The notes below the pieces were generated by a model, which saw nothing but the letters and a program-made list of their open reading frames with translations, was not told where the DNA came from and searched no databases. Shown one piece after another: positions 51,931 through 64,000 of a stretch of DNA of 64,000 nt. The stretch is taken from NCBI RefSeq assembly GCF_037975245.1, contig NC_092574.1, forward strand, positions 25,067,213 to 25,131,212, written 5' to 3'. Made by a program: the position numbers and the translations under genes. Positions within the stretch are counted from its first letter, which is position 1, and the number at the start of each line of letters is the position of its first letter. The DNA comes from Apostichopus japonicus (lineage: Eukaryota > Echinodermata > Holothuroidea > Aspidochirotida > Stichopodidae).

Positions 51931-53689
51931 AAGTAACGTTGATGTAAAGTTTTAACAAGTTGCTAGACTGTGGAGATCGTCAATCACGGTCATTGCGAGT
52001 GGTACCGTACTTGAGAGCTACTGTTTGTGCTAGAAGTTCACAAAATAATTAAACTATACCTATTTTGCAGTGGTAAGTTGCACAGAACATTTGTAGTTGG
52101 TGTCTTGCTTTCAAACTATCACCATAATTTAGCCTCGTAAACCTAATTTACGGCTAGTTAGTTGATTGTAGTTAGAAGTTAGGCTTAATGGTAGATGAAC
52201 AGTTAAATAAAGTGAAGCAATATGTACCTGTGTGCAAATTCTTGCTTTTCATTTATGTGTATAGGCGTAGGCTAGTGAATGCCTAAATGGAAATCAGTGC
52301 TACATATCTCACGCAAGGTAGGCGATAGACTGCCCAAACATAATTCTGTGTGCAGCGTTGTAGATTTGGACCTACAAACGTGATATGTCACGTAAGATAA
52401 GTTAACCTAAGTAAGAGCCATGTGGATACAAAAACCAAACAACTTGATCTTAGATGTGACAATTTTAATATGTGAAAGTGTCTTGGTAGAGAACTAAGCC
52501 TTGTATGCTTGCCTCCAGGGGCAAGTAGCCGGGAGGGGGGGGGGGGGAAGGAGACTGGGGAACATGCCCCCCACTTTTTTCCAAAGTAGCAATTGTACCC
52601 TACTGGCAAATGAAATGTGCCCCTTTGAAGAACTGTCTTTTGGATATCTTAAGCCTTTGTTAACTTTAATATTTATTTTAATTATTTCCTTTTGGTCTGT
52701 ACATGCTATTTTTAAAATGGCATCCCATATCTTTTTGTAGCACGGCTAACAATACAAAATCTCAATAAATAAAAAATCAACGTTGCAGCGCACCATAATA
52801 GTATTGATAGCATACTAACACATGATATATAATTAAGTGATATGGCCAGTGTGTATTGGAGCATAGCGAGTGGTGGTTGTGGAATGAGAAATTCCCCCTC
52901 TGATGTTGTGCCCCCACTTTATGGAAGCTTCTTAACCCCCTGCTTAGAATAGCTAAACTGTGATAGCACTTACTAGCCCAGGTCCCAACTGCAAAGTACA
53001 TATATATGCCTATTGTTTGACCCTGGCCTGCACTTAATTCAATTAAATTTCAAAAGGACAATTAGTGTTGACATTGACCAAACCTCACTCCTTTAAACCT
53101 TTGGTTACATTTCCTTTGATAAAGTATGCATGTCCAACTTAGTGACAACATCTTCTTCATCTTGTCAAACCTGCTAGGCTGTAGATAACTTTGGCTTCAT
53201 TTCCCATCAGATCTTGTAAAGTTTACTTAAACTATAAAAATGTACTGTAACTGCTTTTGCTACGTACACCTTTTGAAAGGTTTAATGCAGTGGGGTGCAA
53301 GCACTGTGAAGCCTGCATCACAGGCATGTGCCATGCATGCATGTAGCTGTTTTCCTTTTCCTTTGCATTCTTGGGAAGGCCCATTGTCTGGCCAACCAAT
53401 GGATAGGTTGCTAGTTAAAGGATTAAATACCTCTAATTGCTGCTCATGCACTTCTTATCAGGTGGAAGCTGAAAAAACCACAGGGTTGTAATGAATCATC
53501 CTTTCCTCAGGCCCTCCAAACTAGTCTGGTTATTCCTCAATTAAAGTGTAGAATGTTGTTGAAATTAAAGTATTGCTGTAATTGAAACAAACTTGAGAAG
53601 CAATTTTATAAGATGACAAAGCCTGTATAATATTGGGAGGAACGATAAAGTTTAATATCAGATTAACAATACACCCTTTTATTAATTGC
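51931..53689. other. Intergenic with decayed repeats, no gene seen
   Basis: 52505-52620 and 52860-52990 have CCAGGGGCAAGTAGCC, G-run and GTGCCCCCACTTT blocks typical of old DNA-transposon fragments. No coding motif seen. Confidence 0.4.
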
Positions 53690-54030
53690 CATCCTTAAAG
53701 GCATTGATGACTCGCTCTATACTGCGTGCAGCCATCTGAAAAAGTTAACTTTCCGTTGCTTGCAGGTGGCGTTTTGTTTGTGCCACTACAAAATGCAGAC
53801 AGTACAGTAATGAAACGTGATACCTTGTTATCTTTAGCTGGACCTGAGGTGTCCATCGCTGTATTGTTTGTACACTGTGCTGTGGGTATTGACCGCAGCT
53901 GTATGTACTGACTGTACACTAGTGTCTAATTACCGACGGTAGCAAGCTATGTGTGTTTTTTCTGGGATCGATGGTGGTGTTTAAAACTTCTGTTACACCT
54001 CTTTTTTAGGGAGTCTTCACACCCTTTAAC
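53690..54030 (+). repeat. Dispersed repeat, copy 2 (partner of 38465)
   Basis: Same orientation and block order as 38465-38800, with small insertions (GTACAGTA for GTA, a GTACACTGTGCTGTGG duplication) and a deletion before GAGTCTTCACACCCTTT. The RT end present after copy 1 is absent here. Confidence 0.75.
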
Positions 54031-57000
54031 AGGAGCAGCAAAATTTTAGTATTTATAACGTTTAATCCCTTTATGCAATACCTATATTCCAATTGACATC
54101 TACAAACTACATCCCAATTTGAATTCCTTCTCAAGTTCTGCCTCTGCAGTCCAGTGAATTATTTATCTGGTATTGCATAACAAAATGCTATGCAAAATGC
54201 ATCAAATTGCTAGATACAAGTGCAAAGATACATAGCATATTGTGTACACAAGAACCGTAGTATTTTATAAGAGACAAAGTATTCAAAACTGCTATGCAAA
54301 GTTTTTACAATAAATTATTCCCTACTGCGGTTATGTTTGTTAATTAGTGTTATTTAGTGTAAAAATTAACCTTTTAGATGGGTGGGGGTTGTGGTGTTAT
54401 GGAGATGTAAAGTACGTCAGATCGCTATTAGGCCTTCTTCTTTTTTCATTGTCTGATTTGCTGTACACCGCTTCCCCTGAACAACCCTCTGGTATTTGAT
54501 AAGGACACTCAGTACATACAAAGTTCTCAGAATCATGAATCAGAAGAAAAGGGCAAAGAATGGATGTATGCTTAAGACCGCTAGGAATTGAGAGGGTTTC
54601 CATTGTGAAAAACTGACAACCAAATATACTATTTCACTCTAGTCCTTTGATAATAAAATGTGACCCCTATGTGTTGAAGTATTTGTGTAACCCTCCAGAT
54701 ATGAACTTTGCTCCTGAGTGGATGAGAGAGAATGCATGTAGACAATGACTATTGAAAGGGCTAGTCTTTTATTATAATCACAGCAGTCTAGAGCAACAAA
54801 TCTGTGTGACATTGCTTATATAATAAGTGCAATTTTCTGTTTCATATGTATCATTGTCTAGCTGTTGTCCTCTTATTATGTGTATAGCATCTGTACAGTA
54901 AATCCTTTCTGAATACAAATTATGTTATGATGATTGTCTTTTGTTATAAATTAAAGGTAATCACAGTGAAGCATCAAATAGATGTGACAATACTTTTCGT
55001 AGTACTAGCTGTATTGTTTCAATGTCTGTTCAATATGTGTAGCCACAGTACATGTATCCTACTGACACACTTTTATGTTATGATTAGGGTACTGTGCTGC
55101 ATACAATGGACTTAAAAGCTCTAACCCATTTGTGAGAATAAAGGTCAGTATCTTTTTAGTGCTGAAAATTTGTCAAGCAAAATATCAACATGGTCATAAA
55201 TTGGTCAAAATTTCACCGGGGTGGTACATTCTCAGAGCGTATGTTTGGTTCTTTCGTTTGACTGGAGCAAATATTCTAATTTTACCCTACTAACAATGTC
55301 TAGCTGTAAGGGTTAGAATCACCAGGGTTGTAGTTTTGGAAATTTATAGCAACCTTGTATTAGCATGCTCAGATTTGAGGGCGATAATGTTGATGAATGC
55401 TATAAAGTTTTAATAAAGTATGCACCTCAATAAATTTATTTATATACCACTTGAGACCTGATCTACAAGCCAACTTTGAGATCATTTTGCTTGGCAAAAT
55501 GCTGCTTTTTGTAATAGATACTACTTCCAAACTTCATTATTTAGGAACAGATGGTCTTTTACTCATGAATGTGTACACTGAAATTGTTCAGTTTCTTGCT
55601 TGATATCAAGTCGATGCACATGGAAGTGTGGACTGACTTAGTGTAATATGAGAGCAGGTTTAATAGTGCAGCTGTACCAGGTGTTATAATCTGACAGGGT
55701 CGATATGAACTCATGGGAAGAAATCACGCTGGGATCAAGGTTGGTGGTGGTGGTTGTTTTTGAAGGGATAATATTTCATACAAGTTCATCTATTTTTCCT
55801 ACCAAATATAGTTAAGAGCAAATGACCAATGATGACGGTCATGCACTGGTAGTCAGCTGGACTGTATCCTTTTCTCGATTTCAACTGAGGGTTTTGAAGG
55901 CAATTTGACAGGATAAGAAATGATGACATGTAACTTTATACTTTGACCAACCTTGATCGTAATATGTGATGGAAAAATTTGGTTAGTGTTTTATACTTAC
56001 AGCGAGGTGGAAAAATTGACAATATGATTGCCAAAATGTGAAAGTTATTTAAAGCAATAAAGTGTCATCTGACCTTCAACAAGCATTGGAAAATCAACTG
56101 TTGTTGGATAAATGCCTTGATTTAAGAGGTCCAAAACTGGTCTAAGTAACATCAACTTTCATTGCTGTAGTAGATTGGTGTCAGTCAGTTTAAGCTTGTT
56201 AATGGAATCAGTTTATGCAGGGACCCTAACACTATAGGTGTTGGGAGGGGGGGGGGGAAAGGGGGTACAAACTTCCCAAGGATTTTCATGAGGGGACCAT
56301 GTCAACACCAGTGAACATTGGTCTGACTAGATCCTGCCCCTCCCCCTCTCCCCTCTCTTCACTGTCAACCCTGTACTGATATTAATGTACATATCATATA
56401 CTCTGTACGAGTACGTCCAGTAGCCTTCAAAGTTCACTGAATGTATTCAAGAAAAAATTTTAGAAAGCAACATTGTGATGTAAATGATCTGATATAAGAT
56501 GAGCCAAATTACTACTGTAGGTCTAGTTTCTAGGCCTATCCATTCTATCCTAATTGTCGTACAAGTTTTGGTTTCAGAAGCTAAAAAAAACATGCATTTA
56601 TGTCAGAAATTCCCTTCTCAGCAGGAAGAAAAGAGTGCCATAAACATTATTAATTATTAATAAGTACTGTACAATGTATTTTTCCCATGATAAGGTAGGT
56701 GTAGCATATATTATTTAGTTGCATTGACTATTAGACAATATTTTGTTGTTTGTTGTTTTGTATACTTTCCATGAGAAAGCACTGGAAAGACTCCAGCTGG
56801 ACCAATGGGGTACATGCAACAGGTACAGTAGGGTTCAAGGCAGGACCGATGTGAGGGGGGGGGGGGGACTACAGGTATATATCAAGAAAGAACTGGACCC
56901 CATTTCTTAAGTGCAAAGTGTTCATCCACAACTGGTAAAGGGGTGCAATATTTTTAAAATTGCTAGGAATTCAGTCGAAAAGGTTAAAAATCCCTTCCAA

Positions 57001-58477
57001 GTATATTTTCGCCTTTACTGCAGCATTTTACGTTAATTTTTGTCATCCTCAATTGAGGTCCAATAATGATTACTTTTTGACAATGTGTTCATAGGTTTGT
57101 CCATTGGAGTACAGTACCTATACGTATAGTATCTAGATAGTGCCGTTAATATTTCCTGGTGCACAATGCACATGATCTTTGTTCGTTGCAAAATAATGTC
57201 ACACAAAGCTGCTTTTGAGCATTGGCTCTGCCAAAGGCTAATTGTCCTACAAATCATGTCTCCTTACAAAGTTACATGTATTCCATGGGTGTGCCAAGTT
57301 CATTAGCACAGCGACCTTTCTATAGTTATCTGTTCAAAGCTACTTCCCGCAGTGGTATTCTATTTCTTTATTGCAGCATTATTAGTGTGCAACAACAATA
57401 CAGAGTAACTATAGGACTGAATAGTGATTATAAAGAGTGACTAATGAAACTTGTAAAAGACATATTTAATGCACCTTCCTCTCAGGACTATATATTTGTC
57501 TTGAAGGGATTGTGTTATGGGTATTATTTGCTGTGCCTACAGTATGATTGGATGGTATTGCATACAAAAACAAACAATTATGATATTATCTTTACTATAT
57601 ATGACAACTGCCTCTCAGGGGTCAAGAATTTCTTTACTATAATTTGATTGATAACCGAGAACCACAAAAATGATTGTCTCTGAATTGTCAAACTTCAGTA
57701 CAATGAAGTCATCATTACTATTGCACAGGATGATACTTTCCAAGTTGAACTAAAACAATTCAGTAATGCAATCTGTTTGAATAGTGGTATTCGTTGTGTA
57801 CTTGAAAAATTCCCTGCCGGACTTCCTGTCTCGATTACGGTGACCAAACAAAATCATAATTTGTGTTCTATTGTTTCAGGTTCATACTGAGTACTAAAAA
57901 TACAGATCTCAGTGTAAACTCTGGTAGGGGAAAGCATATATCGTACATCCTGCATCAAACAAACACAGAGCTTTGATAACCTTGTTTATTTTAGTCAGTT
58001 CATGATTTGCCTCCATGAATATTTCTAAAAATCCATGCATGTTTTAATAAACACATGGATGTTTAACATGAGTACATGAATGTTTAAAATACATGAATGT
58101 TTCTAAGATACATTTAACTTCACTCCTGTTGTACAGTCGATCCCTTTCCACTGTTATGCAATCTCCATTTATCCAACCTACGGAAATTGTTAGCATTGTA
58201 AACAATTACACTGCCAGTATGTCCCCCATGGATGAACAATTTCCATAGATACAATACAAATTATACATAGCAAATGGAGACCCTAAATATTTATAGCAAA
58301 ACAAATATCATAAAACTACAGTTGTGAACATGCAGTTCAATAATGAATTCTGCTGTACTATCATGTTAAATCAACAACGGTTCTGAAATATCATCAGTAT
58401 ATATGTCATGGACCCTTGAAATGGATATTACTTTACATCATAGCTGGAATTAACAGATCCAAAGGCGCAAGGCAACC
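54031..58477. other. Intergenic, no gene seen
   Basis: AT-rich. G runs at about 56240-56260 and 56855-56867 mark decayed repeats. Open frames of 60-75 codons have no recognisable domain. Confidence 0.4.
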
Positions 58478-58483
58478 TTTTAA

Positions 58484-58859
58484 GCATAGTCGTAGGAGCC
58501 CAATTTGATTTGGGGGGGCTGTAACGACTTGCCCGAACAATATAACCAACCTTTTTCGCGCACTCCCCGCGCGTTCAACATGTTAATGTGCATGTCATAT
58601 AGGCATGCATCGGTAATTACATCGCATGCAAATAACGTACAATCATTTGCCGTGTTACCCTTCCCTATTGGTTAGAATTATTGGGGAAGTTGTTACAATT
58701 ATAATGATCATAATAATATATCAGTTTGACCATTGAAAAACACATTGCAAATTATTTTTCTTTCAGTAGGGGTCCGAAAAATTCTCAGCATATTGCCCGA
58801 ATTTTCGCAAAATGTTTTGGTTGGGGGCCCCCCCAGCCCCCCGCCTCCTATGCCTATGC
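58484..58859. mobile_element. MITE, 376 bp, 6-bp TTTTAA target duplication
   Basis: Inverted ends GCATAGTCGTAGGAGCC and the complement of GCATAGGCATAGGAGGC (14 of 17 matching), flanked by perfect TTTTAA (58478-58483, 58860-58865). Sub-terminal TTGCCCGAA occurs in both halves. There is no coding capacity. A 6-bp duplication would fit IS3EU-type elements, but the superfamily is not established from the sequence. Confidence 0.75.
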
Positions 58860-58865
58860 TTTTAA

Positions 58866-60569
58866 GGCAAGTTAGAAATTGTCCCAAGTGTACTTTCATT
58901 GAAATGATAAGACACAGTGCTCAGCACTATTTTCAACTTTAAAAATGGCATCAAGGCAATTTTCAAAGGGCACCAATTGAAGCATTTTCTCCAATGTGAG
59001 ACACTTGAAACAGGATCTATTCACACGATCATTTGTAAAAACTGTCTACCTCATTACATTTCCTCTTAATACTGAACAGTAAGCTCATTTCTGATGCAAA
59101 TATTGTTGCAGTTGCACAGAGTTTTTCAAGCCCTGATTTAATTAGTTTGATAATAGTTATAGTGCTACTGAACATGAGGGTAATTGATAGCATTATAGAG
59201 GGGCACATCATTTGTTACTGCTGGTAAGGGACGGTTTATAACCGCACAGGGGGCTGTCTGACATGGTTGCTGTCGGTTAATTTAGGACATAGCTGCTGTG
59301 CATATATCAAACTTTGTGCAATAAATATCCAAGAATATTTGACTGGTTTAGTTGCCATGTACATCAGTTAATTACATAAATGATGTTATTAATGAGCAGC
59401 TTTGCTTTTAGTGAATAGGTCATACAGACAAGGTCCTTCTCTGACTTAATTCCATTGTGAACGTAGGTGAATAGGTCACTGTTCAGTTTTATAGGATAAA
59501 TTTTGTCTTTATTGCTTGCTTTTCTTAATCAACTAAATTCACTGTAAACTTCCTCTTCTTTGATATTCAAATATTTGGGAAGTTGTTGATAAAATATTGC
59601 TTTATAGTTGTTGTATTATTAAATTGTATACATGTGGGACAATATTATACAGAGCTGAAGATTTTATTTTACTGACATATTTAAAATAAATTTCTATCTG
59701 TCTGACCATCTTTGTTGATATCCTTGCTTGACCTGTTAGGTCAAGGAATTTACCTAATCACCAGTATTGGATATGGTAAGGGTACTTTGAACATGGTATC
59801 TCAATTGATTTGGAAAGGTTTTCTTTCGAAACTAGGCATATACACTCACCAAGTGGAGTACAAGAACTCAAAGAGTTTGGTATGAGTCTATGAAATATTT
59901 GAGGATGTAACTGTCCCAAAATATTAATATAGTTTGGAGTTTGATTTGTGTACATGCAGTCCTGTTCTTGTGATCGAAACGGTATGTGTTAGACGTGGTA
60001 CAATAATGGTATCTTGTTTCAGTCCTAAAAAGGAATAAAATAGTGCAAAATGACAGTTGTCTTTTAGCTCTTTGTTGTACTGATTACGAGACCTCTCATG
60101 CAAAGTTTTTGTATTCTTATAAAACTTCCTCAAATGCTGCAAATTTAAGGAACCAAGTATAAACTTGCCAACTAAATCATGTTACAATACAAGGATAGCT
60201 AATATCTTTTACATTCCTTTAGCCTTTCAACATCCTCTTCACAGCTATAACATTTTACCAGCATATTGAAGCATAAATGTTGTGATATTCAAGTTTATTC
60301 TAACATGTAGGCTACCCACACTACTTTAATAGCCAATATTGTATTTACTATTAAACCTTTGTGATCAGTTTTACTAATTTTCACATTTCATTCATTTATT
60401 TATTTATTTGTTTTCTCACAAAATTCAGGTGATAATTATACATATAAAATACCAAAAATACAAAGAGTTGTGAAAAAGCCTTTATGGCTAAACGAGTAGC
60501 GCACTCCCTATACTGTACAATGAAAATATACAAAAATGTATGTCTCGAAACAAGAAACAAACAAAAAAG
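58866..60569. other. Intergenic, no gene seen
   Basis: AT-rich with a short TTTA run at 60390-60410. No RNA gene, exon or repeat boundary recognised. Confidence 0.4.
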
Positions 60570-60575
60570 GAAGGG

Positions 60576-61411
60576 AAAAAATGTCATATATCTGGCTGTA
60601 AAAATCAGAGATGAACAAATGAGGGGTCAATTCAGGTGTTTCCGGGGTCACTGAAACAGATGATGATCATGGCATGTTGCTTGAGTAACCCACTTCCAAG
60701 ATGGCGGCCAAAATCCAAGATGGCCGCCAGAAAAAAACGAAATGTCATATATCTGGCTGTAAAAATCGGAGATGAACAAATGAGGGGTCAATTAAGGTGT
60801 TTCCGAGCTCACTGAAACAGATGATGGTCATGGTATGTTGCTTGGGCCACCCACTTCCAAGATGGCGGCCAGAATCCAAGATGGCCCCCTGGAAAAAAAG
60901 GAAATTTCATATATATTCAATCTCCAGACCCCCTGTGCCCTTTTCTGATCGGGACCATCAAACCTTCCGTCCTCAAACGTGTAAATGAAACCGGGCTAGC
61001 ACCCTGACTATATGTTATGGCTGGTATTCTAATTGTGTCGCTTTGGTTGAGGAAGCCACTTAGGACTTATTGGGGAACTTTGAGGTGTGGATAGACACTG
61101 TCGCAAACCCGTTATTATATGGGAGTTACGAGTGTCATGTAGGACTGATTACATTGAGTCAACTATATAATAGGGTAACTTGAGGGAAAACAGACCAGAT
61201 GTGAATACTGACTCATTGAGAGATTTTGTAGGATTGTGCACCCTTCATAAACACAACGTCAATTGTGCGAACAACACACGCTAAGCAGGTCACTAGGCAT
61301 CTGGGGCATTTAACTCGTTCTTTTCGAACCTGTACCCCAGGGCTTCTGTTAGCGAGGATCTCCAGGAAGACTTGTTGTCTGGTATAGACAAGCCCATCCC
61401 CCCCCCCCCTA
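60576..61411 (+). repeat. Left inverted arm with 161-bp monomers and YY1-like sites
   Basis: Begins with 161-bp monomers (starts 60581 and 60742, a degraded third near 60900), each with TCATATATCTGGCTGTAAAA, AATGAGGGGTCAATT, CACTGAAACAGATGATG and a pair of CCAAGATGG(C/G) motifs (60696, 60715; 60857, 60876). A unique stretch follows to a C run at 61400. The whole arm is the reverse complement of 63130-64000 at roughly 90-95 percent identity. Confidence 0.92.
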
Positions 61412-61449
61412 TAGTAAAACGATAGCTTGGGTTCGAATCTCTCCGTTGG

Positions 61450-62995
61450 TGAGCTCTGGACAGCGGTAGCAGCGATGAAGAAGGGAAAGTCCCCGGTCCT
61501 GATGGCCTCCCTGCTGAGTTATATAGGACTTCTGGGAGGTTCTCGGTGGGGACTTTAGAGACGTGTTCTCTACTGCTTTCCAGTTGAATTACATGAGCCA
61601 AACACAGAGGGCTGGAAATATTGTTCTCCTCCCAAAGTCGGGAGACCCTTTGGACCCTAATAGGCGTACAATAACGCTGTTAAATCTGGACTACAAAATC
61701 CTGGCCAAAGCATTAGGAAATCGCTTAGCGAATGTGATGCCGGATATTGTAGGTCCTCTCCAGACTTATGCTGTGCGAGTCCTTCGGATTGAACTCAGTG
61801 TTTATTCGTTGGTTCTCGTTACTATATAAGGACGTCACGAGCATGGTCACTGTTAACGGATTTACTTCTGGTCCCTCCCCGGTTCGAAGGGGAGTCCGTC
61901 AGGGTTGTCCCCTCTCCCCGTTGTTGTATATTCTCTTCAGCGAAACGCTCAGTACCTCGCTGGACAGATGCTTGGGGTTTCGACCTATCAATGTACCGGG
62001 TGGGGCTAGAGTTAAATGCGTGCAATATGCCGATGACGTCACTTGTATTGTGTCGGACCTCGTCTCCTTCAAGCCTTTATCGAAGGTTTTGGCCACCTTC
62101 TAAGAGGCTATGGTGCCAGACTTAACAAGTCCAAGACCAAAGGGCTGCATTCAGGAGGTTGGCGTGGCCAATCCCTCCCGTTCGATGCTACTTGGTCAGA
62201 TGTCATGATCAGGGTAATCGGCATCTGGCTAGGTTATGGTGCCCCAGAGGCCACCACTTAGGCAGAGAAGGCTGATCAGGTGGAGGCAAGGCTCGACACA
62301 TTCAATCGGAGGTGACTCTCCCTCCATGGGAAGGTTACAGTTGTCAATCGTTTTATTTTTTCCTCTCCTTCGGTATCCTGGTACGGTGATCGCTGCACCA
62401 GGTTATTCCTTGGTACGATTGGAGAGGGTCATTTTTTATTTCATATACGTGCAAACCAAACCTTCTCAAAAGGACCGTTCTGTTAAAGACCCCCTTGAGC
62501 GGGTGGGCATGGTTTGGTCCACCTACCATCTTAACTGCGCTTTCTCCTTTTGAAAGGTTTTTTCGTTGCGTTTGAGAATCCCTCGTTTGCCTTTTTTGGT
62601 TCTGGGGTGGTTTTCTTTTTCGCCACTACTGGCCCGGATCCTTTTCCAATAACCGGCCAAAGGCGACACGCTCTTCGGGGTGTATACTCAGATTGGTGAC
62701 TCACTTTGTAGAATCAAAGAGGAGGGTGGTCCAGATGTTCTGCTTAACGTGGCCCACTCGGCTTGCCAAACCGCCATCTCTCCAGATGTGTGGTGTTCTG
62801 TGTTGTAAGTCACTAGATAGCCGTCTCCGGGACTTCGCGAGGAGGATTGCACATGGGGTCCTCATCACTAACCATTTTCGCCTAGTCAGGTGGCGATTAG
62901 GTTATGGGATTTGTCCCTGTGTGGGCTGTAAAGCCATTAGGACTATGCAACACCTTTTGCTGGAGTGTCCCTTTGTCCGGTTGGTGTCGGAATAA
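61450..62995 (+). pseudogene. L1/Tx1-like non-LTR reverse transcriptase, broken
   Basis: Pieces of one RT polyprotein in changing frames. First ELWTAVAAMKKGKSP then PDGLPAELYR (61450-61530), the RT finger motif. Then SQTQRAGNIVLLPKSGDPLD and LLNLDYKILAKALGNRLANV (61595-61740). Then the core GVRQGCPLSPLLYILFSE and catalytic YADDVT (61890-62045), ARLNKSKTKGLHSGGWRG (thumb side, 62120-62170), and a C-terminal zinc-knuckle-like CPCVGC...MQHLLLECPF (62910-62980). The DYKILAKALxxRL wording is typical of the Tx1/L1 clade. Several frameshifts and a deletion between NVMPDIV and FGLNSVF remove the part holding the first catalytic Asp. There is no ORF1 or endonuclease. A dead copy lying between the two inverted arms. 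Confidence 0.88.
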
Positions 62996-63079
62996 TGGTT
63001 TCACGCCTTCATTATTGGTGTTATTGGTTGTTATTGTTGTTGTTTTGGTTATTAGTGTTATTGGTTGACCTCAGATGAC

Positions 63080-63130
63080 TAGTGACCCGACTTAGCGTGT
63101 GTTGTTCGCAGAATTGATATGTGTTTATGA
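63080..63130 (+). repeat. Short direct duplicate of part of the right arm
   Basis: CTAGTGACCCGACTTAGCGT through TTTATGAAGG repeats the segment at 63246-63299 with a few changes. The right arm therefore has an extra internal copy that the left arm lacks. Confidence 0.75.
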
Positions 63131-64000
63131 AGGGGGGGGGGGGGGGCTTGTCTATACCAGACAACAAGTCTTCCTGGAGATCCTCCCTAATAGCAGACCT
63201 GTAGTACATGTCCGAAAAGAACGACCTAAATACATCAGATGCCTAGTGACCTGACTTAGCGTGTTTTGTCCGCACAATTGACGTTATGTTTATGAAGGGT
63301 GCACAATCCTACAAAATCTCTCAATGAGTCGGTATTCACATCTGGTCTGTTTTCCCTCAAGTTACCCTATTATATAGTTGACTCAATGTAATCAGTCTTA
63401 CATGACACTCGTAACTCCCATATAATAACGGGTTTGCGACAGTGTCTATCCACGGTCGATCACACCTCAAAGTTCCCCAATAAGTCCTAAGTGGCTTCCT
63501 GAGCCAAAGTGACACAATTAGAATACCAGCCATAACATATAGTCAAGGTGCAAGCCCGGTTTCATTTACACGTTTGAGGACGGAAGGTTTAATGGTCCCG
63601 ATCAGAAAAGGGCACAGGGGGTCTGGGGATTGAATATATATGAAATTTCCTTTTTTTCAGGGGGCCATCTTGGATTCTGGCCGCCATCTTGGAAGTGGGT
63701 GGCCCAAGCAACATACCATGACCATCATCTGTTTCAGTGAGCTCAGAAACACCTTAATTGACCCCTCATTTGTTCATCTCCGATTTTTACAGCCAGATAT
63801 ATGACATTTCGTTTTTTTCTGGCGGCCATCTTGGATTTTGGCCGCCATCTTGGAAGTGGGTTACTCAAGCAACATGCCATGATCATCATCTGTTTCAGTG
63901 ACCCCGGAAACACCTGAATTGACCCCTCATTTGTTCATCTCTGATTTTTACAGCCAGATATATGACATTTCCTTTTTTTCTGGCAGCCATCTTGGATTTT
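63130..64000 (-). repeat. Right inverted arm (runs off window)
   Basis: Reverse complement of 60576-61411, starting at a G run (63133-63147) that pairs with the left C run. It contains the mirrored monomers with GGCCGCCATCTTGG motifs near 63664, 63682, 63824, 63842 and 63986. The last motif is cut by the window end, so this arm has at least one more monomer than the left arm. Confidence 0.92.

Noticed and set aside
54397-54603. Cys-containing 68-codon minus-strand frame as an exon
   Set aside because: Ordinary-looking composition, but no convincing splice sites, family motif or neighbouring exon.
61425-61447. tRNA 3' end (GGGTTCGAATCTC) before the RT
   Set aside because: Only a B-box-like word; no cloverleaf could be built around it.
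60576-64000. LTR retrotransposon, because long repeats flank an RT
   Set aside because: The repeats are inverted, not direct, and the RT is of L1/Tx1 type with no protease, RNase H or integrase.

Overview
This is a piece of an animal nuclear genome. It is AT-rich, intron-rich and full of repeats. There is no prokaryotic-style gene layout: the long open frames are chance frames, repeats or single exons. The only host protein-coding gene I can support is on the minus strand. It is the 5' part of a BLTP1 (KIAA1109 / Tweek / LPD-3 / Csf1 family) orthologue, a giant bridge-like lipid-transfer protein. Fourteen coding exons, with matching splice phases and GT-AG junctions, run from the ATG at 36340 down to 530. 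They give about 611 residues, and the gene continues past the left edge. The exon set and repeat types suggest a marine invertebrate deuterostome, most likely an echinoderm such as a sea cucumber or sea star. The species is not identifiable by eye, and that placement is inference.

Layout: 1-36347 is the BLTP1 gene, exons 14 to 1 read right to left. Intron 2 is very large (14.7 kb, 20566-35242). The introns hold a 1.47-kb 17-bp minisatellite (3955-5428), a small hAT-type element (814-1128), and a tRNA-derived SINE (12631-14698) split by a 1738-bp hAT-type element (12768-14505), with both target-site duplications still readable. They also hold several tandem repeats and a dispersed roughly 170-bp repeat family. 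36348-40178 is probably a 5' noncoding intron. A strong minus-strand splice donor at 40178 suggests an upstream untranslated first exon, and a CRE-like palindrome lies at 39843. This stretch also carries a broken C-terminal fragment of a non-LTR reverse transcriptase and a tandem duplication.

40180-60570 has no gene I can recognise. It holds a U2-snRNA-like sequence flanked by 11-bp direct repeats (41667-41882), a perfect 18-bp-arm hairpin (43928-43965), microsatellites, a second copy of the 38.5-kb repeat at 53.7 kb, a roughly 700-bp inverted-end repeat at 51.2 kb, and a 376-bp MITE with a 6-bp TTTTAA duplication (58484-58859).

60570-64000 is a composite mobile structure. Two inverted arms of about 0.85 kb carry 161-bp monomers with paired CCAAGATGGCGGCC motifs, which match the YY1 site. 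They flank a frameshifted L1/Tx1-like reverse transcriptase (61450-62995). This is the most unusual object in the window: tandem YY1-site monomers upstream of an L1-clade RT resemble the promoter layout of mammalian L1 elements. It is not a functional gene here.

No CRISPR array, operon or intact transposase was found. All coordinates and reading frames were worked out by eye; no alignment or database search was run.
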